Source: CADEED01 sp035286365
GTDB lineage: Bacteria > Pseudomonadota > Gammaproteobacteria > Steroidobacterales > Steroidobacteraceae
NCBI GenBank assembly: GCA_035286365.1
Contig: DATHJZ010000152.1
Coordinates: 1-47,938 of the forward strand
Length of the DNA stretch: 47,938 nt
Direction: 5' to 3'
Position numbers and translations under genes: made by a program. Below, one piece after another: positions 17,328 through 23,249 of this stretch (position 1 is its first letter; each line of letters starts with the position of its first letter). The notes under the pieces were generated by a model. That model saw nothing but the letters and a program-made list of their open reading frames with translations, searched no databases and was not told the origin of the DNA.

Positions 17328-18267
17328 GCTTTTCGGACCTCGTGGCGACGACGAACACGTCTTCCAGGCTGGCGTCGGTGGCTTCGATCTGCGCCTCGAT
17401 ACCGTGTTCCTTGAGCAAGGCTCGCAGCTTGGCCAAGGCATCCGCCTGGCCGCGGTCGGCGAGCACGCGCAGCCGGATGCCGAGCTGGGTGACGCCGTGC
17501 ACCCAGGGCAACTCGCGGATCAGGCGCGGAGCCTCGCTGCCATCGGCGCCTTCGATCTCGAATACATCGGCGTCGACATCCGCCATCAATTTGCGCGGTG
17601 TCCCTTCGGCGACCACGCGCCCTTCGGCGATGATCGCCAGACCGTGGCAGCGCTCGGCTTCATCCATGTAGTGCGTGGAGACGAGGATCGTGGCGCCGGC
17701 CTCGGCCAGCTGGAACAGCCGTTCCCAGAAGTCGCGCCGGCTCTGCGGGTCGACCGCGCTGGTGGGCTCGTCGAGCAACAGCAGCTCGGGCGAGTGCAGC
17801 GTGGCGGCCGCGAGCGCCAGGCGCTGTTTCTGGCCGCCGCTCATCGTGCCGGCGCGCTGCTTGCGCAGCTTCTCCAGATCGTAGGTGGCGCGTTGCTGCG
17901 CAATGCGCGCCTCGACATCACCTTCGAGGCCGTACAGCTCGGCGATGAACTGGAGATTTTCATCGCAGGTGAGGTCTTCCCACAGTGAGAACTTCTGCGG
18001 CATGTAACCCAGGCGGCGGCGGATGGCTTCGGCGTCCTTGACGACCGACAGGCCAAACACTTCCGCATGCCCATCGCTGGGCAGCAACATGCCGCACAAC
18101 ATGCGCAGGGTGGTCGACTTGCCCGAACCATTGGGGCCGAGAAATCCGTAGATGCGGCCCGAGGGAATATCGAGATCGATGTGATCGACCGCGACCTTGT
18201 CGCCGAATTTTCGCGTGAGCTGTCGCGCGGAGATGGCCGTTCCGGCGTCAGTCTCCCTGACGTTCAC
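17317..18267 (-). CDS. ABC transporter ATP-binding protein
   Basis: A 316-residue ATPase. Walker A is GPNGSGKST, the Q-loop lies in YMPQKFSLWEDLT, the ABC signature is MSGGQKQRLALAAATLHSPELLLLDEP with Walker B, and the switch His is in STHYMDEAERC. A C-terminal ~80-residue domain resembles those of ABC-2 exporter ATPases. GTG 18267 overlaps the stop of the HlyD gene as GTGA and decides the start; the longer open frame has no homologous content. Unlike E. coli YbhF it carries only one nucleotide-binding domain, so two copies must serve the exporter. Confidence 0.9.
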   Translation of the reverse strand: MNVRETDAGTAISARQLTRKFGDKVAVDHIDLDIPSGRIYGFLGPNGSGKSTTLRMLCGMLLPSDGHAEVFGLSVVKDAEAIRRRLGYMPQKFSLWEDLTCDENLQFIAELYGLEGDVEARIAQQRATYDLEKLRKQRAGTMSGGQKQRLALAAATLHSPELLLLDEPTSAVDPQSRRDFWERLFQLAEAGATILVSTHYMDEAERCHGLAIIAEGRVVAEGTPRKLMADVDADVFEIEGADGSEAPRLIRELPWVHGVTQLGIRLRVLADRGQADALAKLRALLKEHGIEAQIEATDASLEDVFVVATRSEKRGN

Positions 18268-19226
18268 GGCGTTGCCAGTTCCAGCGTCACGTCGACGGGG
18301 ACCCCCGACGGCAATTTCGCGGCTTCCGCATCGTCGAACACCACTTCGCATAGAAAGCTCAGGCGGGAGCGATCGGCGGCGGTGAGCGAGTAGTAAGGCG
18401 TGAACTCGGCTTCGCTCGCGATGAAGCGCACTTGGCCCTTGAATGCCTGGTCGACACCATCGACGCGCAGCGTTGCGGGCGTGCCGATCTTCACCTGCGC
18501 GCGGATCGGGGTCGGTACGTGAACGCGCGCGAACGGCGCGGTGGTCGTGAGCAGCACCGCCACCGTGGCGCCGCGCGCGGGTTTCTCACCGGCATGAAAC
18601 GGCAGCGAGTCGATCGTGCCATCGATGGGAGAACGCACTTCGAGCCGCGCGGACGTCGTCTCGAGACCGGCAAGGTTCGCGCGCGCGCTGTCGGCCGCCT
18701 GTCTGGCCTGCGCCAATTGCTCGGCGCGGGTTCCTTCCTGCATCTCGCGCAAGTCCTCTGCCGCCTCGTTGAGGCTGGCCTCGGCGGAGTTGGCGGCGGT
18801 GACCTGGCGATCGGCCTCGGACTTGCTGACCAGGCTGCGTGCCACGAGGCCCAACAAGCGGTCACGCTCGCGTACGGCATCGTCGCGCTGCGCGCGTGCG
18901 CGATCGCGGCGGGCCGCTGCGGCCCGAATGCTGGTGACGCGCGGTCCGTTCTTCAATTCTTCGACGCGCGCTTCGGCCTCGGCCAACTGCGCGCGCGCAA
19001 CGTCGAGCTCGGCGGTGGACAGGGCGCGGTCCTGCACCACGACCACATCGCCCTTTTTTACCGCCGCACCCTCGGCGAGCGGCAGCGCTACGATCGATTC
19101 ATTGGCGTCGGCGACGAGTTCCACCCGATCGCGTTCGAGCGTGCCGGGCAGAGCGTCTTCGTCGCGGCGCGAGCAGGCGGCGAGCACTGCCACAAACAAC
19201 AAGGAGGCGAGTGTGCGGCTGTTCAT
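18264..19226 (-). CDS. HlyD-family periplasmic adaptor lipoprotein
   Basis: A 320-residue membrane-fusion (adaptor) protein. A lipobox (VLAAC, Cys19) makes it a probable lipoprotein rather than an N-terminally anchored protein. A biotinyl-lipoyl half-motif (IVALPLAEGAAVKKGDVVVVQD) is followed by a long Ala/Glu/Arg-rich coiled-coil hairpin (~75-185). The second lipoyl half (VRSPIDGTIDSLPFHAGEKPARGATVAVL) and a beta-barrel complete it. It resembles YbhG/YhiI, which link ABC-2 exporters to an outer-membrane channel; no TolC gene is in the window. ATG 19226 overlaps nadC as ATGA, and its own stop overlaps the ATPase start. Confidence 0.88.
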   Translation of the reverse strand: MNSRTLASLLFVAVLAACSRRDEDALPGTLERDRVELVADANESIVALPLAEGAAVKKGDVVVVQDRALSTAELDVARAQLAEAEARVEELKNGPRVTSIRAAAARRDRARAQRDDAVRERDRLLGLVARSLVSKSEADRQVTAANSAEASLNEAAEDLREMQEGTRAEQLAQARQAADSARANLAGLETTSARLEVRSPIDGTIDSLPFHAGEKPARGATVAVLLTTTAPFARVHVPTPIRAQVKIGTPATLRVDGVDQAFKGQVRFIASEAEFTPYYSLTAADRSRLSFLCEVVFDDAEAAKLPSGVPVDVTLELATP

Positions 19227-20110
19227 GCCGCGAACTCGAAGCGCATGGATAGATCCACCGCCTGCACGTGTTTGGTGATCCCGCCGACGGAGATGTAGTC
19301 GACACCGGTCAGCGCGATCTCGCGCACCGTGGCAAGCGTGACGCTGCCGGAGGCTTCGAGTTTCGCGCGTGCGCCCTGCGCGCGGTTGCGCGCGACCGCG
19401 CTGCGTATGTCGTTGTGAGAGAGTTCATCGAGCATGATGATCTCTGCACCGGCGGCCAACGCCTGGTCGAACTCGTGCAGCGATTCCACTTCGACTTCGA
19501 CCGGCACACCGGGAGACGTTCGGCGCGCAGCGGCGACGGCAGTGCCGATGGAGCCTGCTGCGATGATGTGGTTTTCCTTGATCAACACCATGTCGTACAG
19601 ACCGAGACGGTGGTTCTGGGCACCGCCACAGCGCGCGGCGTACTTCTGTGCGAGGCGCAGGCCCGGAAGAGTCTTGCGCGTATCGAGAATGCGGCAGTTC
19701 GTTCCCGCGATGGCTGCGACGTAACGGCTGGCGGCGGTCGCCGTGGCCGACAACGTTTGCAGAAAATTGAGCGCCGTGCGTTCGCCTGTGAGAATGGGGC
19801 GCGCGGGCCCCGAGATCCGCAGCACCGGCATGTCCGTGCGCAGGGGCGCGCCATCGGCGACCAGCCACTCCAGGTGAATCGCGGCATCGAGTTGTCTGAA
19901 GGTGGCGTCGACCCAGTCGGTGCCACAGAGGACCGCCGCTTCGCGAGCGACGATAGTGGCGCGAACTTGTTCGGTGGCGGGAACCAGGGCGGCGGTGACG
20001 TCACCGCCGCCCAAGTCTTCAGCGAGCGCGGCGGCGACCTGCCGCGCAATGATGTCGTTAGCGAGTCGTTCGATCAGATTGGCAGGCCGTGCGACGTGGC
20101 GGCCATGCAC
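19223..20110 (-). CDS. nadC: Nicotinate-nucleotide pyrophosphorylase (carboxylating)
   Basis: A 295-residue quinolinate phosphoribosyltransferase. It converts quinolinate and PRPP to nicotinate mononucleotide, the entry into NAD synthesis. Visible motifs are AALAEDLGGGDVTA at the start, the active-site block ILDTRKTLPGLRLAQKYAARCGGAQNHRLGLYDMVLIKENH, then EVEVESLHEF and VDYISVGGITKHV. ATG 20110 implies a 37-base overlap with the PuuD-like gene; no better start is visible downstream. nadA and nadB are not nearby. It leads directly into the exporter genes through ATGA. Confidence 0.93.
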   Translation of the reverse strand: MHGRHVARPANLIERLANDIIARQVAAALAEDLGGGDVTAALVPATEQVRATIVAREAAVLCGTDWVDATFRQLDAAIHLEWLVADGAPLRTDMPVLRISGPARPILTGERTALNFLQTLSATATAASRYVAAIAGTNCRILDTRKTLPGLRLAQKYAARCGGAQNHRLGLYDMVLIKENHIIAAGSIGTAVAAARRTSPGVPVEVEVESLHEFDQALAAGAEIIMLDELSHNDIRSAVARNRAQGARAKLEASGSVTLATVREIALTGVDYISVGGITKHVQAVDLSMRFEFAA

Positions 20111-20688
20111 ATCAGCATCGGAAACGAGAGGATGAAGTTCGTGCGCGAGGCGTAGAGCGCGGTCTTGCGCGCCTGCGCCTTTTCTTCATCCGTCGCGGGA
20201 ACGATGCCGAGGATCTTCTTCTGGTTCGGCCAGATCAGGCCCCAGACATTGAACAACATGATGGTGCCGAGCCAGGCGCCGATGCCGATGACGACGGTCT
20301 GGTAGTCCGCCTCCGGCAGCAGCAGGCTGAGCGTGAAGGCGTTGACGAAGCGCGCATCCAGCAGCCAGGCGCCGGCTACCCAGGTGGCGAGCGCAGCCCA
20401 GCGGAACCAGAACAGCGCACGCGGGGCGATGTACTTGTTGACGCCGGCGCCACCGGGGCCACCCTTGTCCGCGGCCGCATCGGCCAGGCCCGGAGTCTGC
20501 ACGGCGTTGAAGTAGTAGAGCAGGCCGATCCAGAACACCCCGGAGACGATGTGCACCCAGCGGGCGAGCGAGAGGTGGTTGAACGGCGAGTCCGGCGGTA
20601 CCAGCGAGTGAGTCAGGACGACGGACAGCACGACCGCCAGGACGATGCCGGTGATCAGTGCGTAACGGTGATTCGTGAATATTTTCAT
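20074..20688 (-). CDS. PuuD-like (urate hydroxylase family) membrane protein
   Basis: A 204-residue membrane protein with about five hydrophobic helices. It matches the membrane part of the PuuD/DUF989 family: LSLARWVHIVSGVFWIGLLYYFN with a conserved His, RALFWFRWAALATWVAGAWLL, and IMLFNVWGLIWPNQKKILG. Full-length PuuD carries a C-terminal cytochrome c domain that is missing here (no CxxCH), so urate oxidation is doubtful. ATG 20688 has GGGGAGA upstream and lies 15 codons inside the longest frame. It is the first gene of the nadC-exporter operon and sits downstream of a well-formed sigma-70-type promoter at 20718-20746. Confidence 0.8.
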   Translation of the reverse strand: MKIFTNHRYALITGIVLAVVLSVVLTHSLVPPDSPFNHLSLARWVHIVSGVFWIGLLYYFNAVQTPGLADAAADKGGPGGAGVNKYIAPRALFWFRWAALATWVAGAWLLDARFVNAFTLSLLLPEADYQTVVIGIGAWLGTIMLFNVWGLIWPNQKKILGIVPATDEEKAQARKTALYASRTNFILSFPMLMCMAATSHGLPI

Positions 20689-20713
20689 TGTCTTAATCTC
20701 CCCGGTGAGCGGT

Positions 20714-20742
20714 TTGAAGAATAGGGGACGAGCCCCCATAAT
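20714..20742 (+). promoter_or_regulatory. Sigma-70-type promoter for the DUF1289-Grx4 gene
   Basis: TTGAAG (20714-20719), a 17-base spacer and CATAAT (20737-20742). Transcription would begin near 20749, about 20 bases before ATG 20770. It is interleaved with the opposing promoter listed next. Confidence 0.6.
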
Positions 20743-20746
20743 TCAA
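20718..20746 (-). promoter_or_regulatory. Sigma-70-type promoter for the PuuD-like/nadC/exporter operon
   Basis: On the minus strand TTGAAT (20746-20741), a 17-base spacer and TATTCT (20723-20718). Its -10 overlaps the -35 of the plus-strand promoter and vice versa, so the two cannot be occupied together. The shared spacer contains the inverted repeat GGGG-n4-CCCC. Confidence 0.6.
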
Positions 20747-20769
20747 CGCGCTCCGCGCGGCTGACCCGA

Positions 20770-21261
20770 ATGATTGAACGTCCGCAATCCCCCTGCATCA
20801 AAGTCTGTGTGCTCGTACCGGGCAATCGATGCGCAGGGTGTCTGCGCACGGTGGATGAAATCGCCGCCTGGGGCTCGATGAGCGCGCAAGCGCAGTGGGC
20901 ACTCATAAGCGTGCTCGAGGAAAGGAGAAAGATCGTGGCAGAAGACGTCGTCAGTCGTATCAAGACTCTCATTGGCACCAATCCCGCGGTGCTGTTCATG
21001 AAGGGCACACCGGATTTTCCGCAATGCGGGTTTTCCGCACAGGCCGTGGCCGCGCTGCGCGCTTCGGGCGCCAGCGGATTCCATCACGTGAACATTTTCG
21101 AGGACCCCGAGCTGCGTGAGGCGCTCAAGCAGTTCTCGAACTGGCCTACCTACCCGCAGCTGTACGTCAACGGCGAGCTGGTCGGCGGCTGCGACATCGT
21201 GCTCGACATGCATCGCAGCGGCGAACTCCAGAAAGTTCTCGCCGAGGCCGGCGCGAGCTGA
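20770..21261 (+). CDS. grxD: DUF1289 domain - monothiol glutaredoxin (Grx4) fusion
   Basis: A 163-codon frame with two domains. Residues 1-55 are a DUF1289 domain (SPCIKVC...NRCAGCLRTVDEIAAW, four cysteines in two pairs). From codon 56 follows a complete monothiol glutaredoxin: NPAVLFMKGTPDFPQCGFSAQAV with the CGFS active site, then NWPTYPQLYVNGELVGGCDIV. Grx4 carries [2Fe-2S] clusters, usually with BolA. No stop separates the domains, yet codon 56 is a GTG with AAAGGAG ideally placed, exactly where E. coli GrxD begins. The gene may make a fusion, a separate 108-residue Grx4, or both. The symbol applies to the glutaredoxin part. Confidence 0.88.
   Translation: MIERPQSPCIKVCVLVPGNRCAGCLRTVDEIAAWGSMSAQAQWALISVLEERRKIVAEDVVSRIKTLIGTNPAVLFMKGTPDFPQCGFSAQAVAALRASGASGFHHVNIFEDPELREALKQFSNWPTYPQLYVNGELVGGCDIVLDMHRSGELQKVLAEAGAS
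20922..20937 (+). promoter_or_regulatory. Internal ribosome binding site and GTG start for Grx4
   Basis: AAAGGAG lies about seven bases before an in-frame GTG (20935-20937) inside the DUF1289-Grx4 frame. It is one of the clearest Shine-Dalgarno motifs in the window, and it matches the natural N-terminus of stand-alone monothiol glutaredoxins. Confidence 0.65.
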
Positions 21262-21277
21262 AGCGAAGAGGGGGTGC

Positions 21278-21991
21278 CTATTCTTCCGGGAGCGCCGGGC
21301 CGCCCCACAGCAATTGCGCGCGTACATCCGCCTTGCGCCATACTCCATCGAGCGCATTGCATACCTCGCAGAAGATGTCGGCGGTGCGTTCGGCGTCGTA
21401 CTTCGCCGAGTGCGCTTCGCTCGAATCCCAGTTGACTCCGCAGACTTGCGCCGCCTTGGCCAGCACCGTCTGGCCAAACGCCGCGCCCGCGAGGGTCGCC
21501 GTGTCGAAACACGAAAACGGATGGAACGGGTTGCGCTTGATCTCGGCACGCGCGACGGCGGCGTTCAGAAACGCGAGGTCGAACGCCGCGTTGTGACCGA
21601 CCAGCACGGCGCGTCGGCAGTTCTGCGTCTTCATCGCGGTGCGCACTTCCGTGAAGATTCGCCCGAGCGCGTCCTTCTCAGGCAGCGCCGGCCTCAATGG
21701 ATGAAATGGGTCGATGCCGTTCACGGCGAGCGAGGCGGGCTCGAGGTTCGAGCCCTCGAAGGGACGCACGTGATACTGATGCGTTTCTCCGCGCCGCAAC
21801 CGGCCGTCCGGTCCGAACTCGATTATCACCGCGGCGATCTCGAGCAACGCATCGGTCACGCAGTTGAAGCCGCCGGTTTCGACGTCGACGACCACGGGCA
21901 GGAACTGGCGAAAGCGCCGGCTCATGAGCGGCGCGCTGACGGTTTCAACCGCTATCTCCGGGCTCGCCGGCGAAATGATTTCTTCCATCAA
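21278..21991 (-). CDS. rnt: Ribonuclease T
   Basis: A 237-residue DEDDh 3'-5' exoribonuclease that trims tRNA and other stable RNA 3' ends. Exo I is VVDVETGG, Exo II is GHNAAFDLAFLNAAV, and Exo III is HSAKYDAERTADIF with its general-base His. The motif GINPFHP-like GIDPFHPLRPA and FHPFSCFDTATLAG are specific to RNase T rather than to the polymerase epsilon subunit. ATG 21991 overlaps pyrC's stop as ATGA, so pyrC-rnt is an operon. Its 3' end faces the Grx4 gene with only 16 bases between. Confidence 0.94.
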   Translation of the reverse strand: MMEEIISPASPEIAVETVSAPLMSRRFRQFLPVVVDVETGGFNCVTDALLEIAAVIIEFGPDGRLRRGETHQYHVRPFEGSNLEPASLAVNGIDPFHPLRPALPEKDALGRIFTEVRTAMKTQNCRRAVLVGHNAAFDLAFLNAAVARAEIKRNPFHPFSCFDTATLAGAAFGQTVLAKAAQVCGVNWDSSEAHSAKYDAERTADIFCEVCNALDGVWRKADVRAQLLWGGPALPEE

Positions 21992-23031
21992 TTCACCAAC
22001 TGCCAGGCCACGGGCTCGTTCGCACGCATCGGCACGAGCTTCCCAACGCCCCCATCCACCGGAAAATGATAGTTAGCCGGCGGGCGCCACTCCCGCTTTG
22101 CGAGCGTGATCTGGTCCGCGTTCCGCGGCAGCCGGTAGAAATCCGCGCCGAAGTCCGAGGCGAAGCCTTCCAGTTTGTCGAGCTTGCCCACGGATTCAAA
22201 AGCCTCGGCATAGAGCTCGATGCCGGCGTGCGCCGAAAACATGCCGGCGCAGCCGCAGGCGTTTTCCTTGGTGCCTTGCGCGTGTGGCGCACTGTCGGTG
22301 CCGAGAAAGAAACGCGGATTGCCGCTCACCGCCGCCGCGAGCAGCGCCTCACGATCAGGCTCGGTCTTGAGAATCGGCAGGCAGTAGTAGTGCGGTCGGA
22401 TTCCGCCCTCGAAGATTGCGTTGCGATTGTGCAGCAGGTGCTGGGGCGTGATCGTCGCGCCGACCCCGTCGCGTGCAGCTTTGACGAAATCCGCTGCGAC
22501 CTTCGTGGTGATGTGCTCGAACACCACGCGCAGTTGCGGAAAACGATCGATCGTCGGCGCGAGGACTGCGTCGATGAAGCGCGTTTCGCGTTCGAACACG
22601 TCCACGTCGCGCGCCGTCACCTCGCCATGCACCAGCAGCGGCAGGCCAAGTTCGCTCATGCGCTCGAGGACCGCATCGATGCGGCGAATATCGGTGACGC
22701 CGGAATCCGCGTTGGTGGTTGCGCCGGCCGGATACAACTTGCAGGCGTACACCGCTCCGCTGTCCTTCGCGCGCGCCATTTCGGCCGCAGCGGTGCCATC
22801 AGTGAGATACAGCGTCATCAATGGCGTAAAGCGCGCACCTGCCGGCAGCGCCGCCAGGATGCGGGCTCGATATTCGAGCGCCGCGGCGGTGGTCGTCACC
22901 GGCGGCTTCAGATTGGGCATCACGATGGCGCGTGCGAATCGCGCCGCCGTAAAGGGCAAAACCGCGGCGAGGGCCGCGCCATCGCGCAGGTGCAGATGCC
23001 AGTCATCGGGGCGGCGAATCTGGATTTGCAT
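21988..23031 (-). CDS. pyrC: Dihydroorotase (class II)
   Basis: A 347-residue zinc enzyme of pyrimidine synthesis that interconverts carbamoyl aspartate and dihydroorotate. The metal site HLHLRD is at the N-terminus, the Lys to be carboxylated lies in ACKLYPAG, and the later ligands lie in VHGEVT, FEHITT and the GTDSAPH block. Length equals E. coli PyrC. ATG 23031 directly abuts the TGA of a 12-codon frame. It is cotranscribed with rnt and diverges from the pyruvate dehydrogenase operon. Confidence 0.95.
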   Translation of the reverse strand: MQIQIRRPDDWHLHLRDGAALAAVLPFTAARFARAIVMPNLKPPVTTTAAALEYRARILAALPAGARFTPLMTLYLTDGTAAAEMARAKDSGAVYACKLYPAGATTNADSGVTDIRRIDAVLERMSELGLPLLVHGEVTARDVDVFERETRFIDAVLAPTIDRFPQLRVVFEHITTKVAADFVKAARDGVGATITPQHLLHNRNAIFEGGIRPHYYCLPILKTEPDREALLAAAVSGNPRFFLGTDSAPHAQGTKENACGCAGMFSAHAGIELYAEAFESVGKLDKLEGFASDFGADFYRLPRNADQITLAKREWRPPANYHFPVDGGVGKLVPMRANEPVAWQLVN

Positions 23032-23070
23032 TCAATGGCTCGCCGCGCGCGCGACGCGTAAAAATTTCAT
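23032..23070 (-). CDS. Possible 12-residue leader peptide before pyrC
   Basis: ATG 23070 opens a 12-codon frame (MKFLRVARAASH) whose TGA touches the pyrC ATG. It contains a TTA Leu codon, unusual in this genome. There is no convincing Shine-Dalgarno motif, so it may be chance. Confidence 0.2.
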   Translation of the reverse strand: MKFLRVARAASH

Positions 23071-23120
23071 GGTGGGGGACGCAAGACGCGCCGTAAGCTG
23101 CTGTGTGGATTGAGGTTTGC

Positions 23121-23149
23121 TTGACCGGAGGCACTCAAGAAACGATCAT
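23121..23149 (+). promoter_or_regulatory. Candidate promoter for the pyruvate dehydrogenase operon
   Basis: TTGACC (23121-23126), a 17-base spacer and GATCAT (23144-23149) about 100 bases before aceE. The -35 is good and the -10 is fair. I see no PdhR-type operator. The rest of 23071-23249 shows no gene. Confidence 0.35.
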
Positions 23150-23249
23150 ATCGCGCCTTGTTTTCCCCGCCCCCTCACCTCATTTACAACGCGGCGCATG
23201 CTAGCACAGCACGCACTGCTTCCCTGGCGTCGCCGTTGGTCGGAATTGG

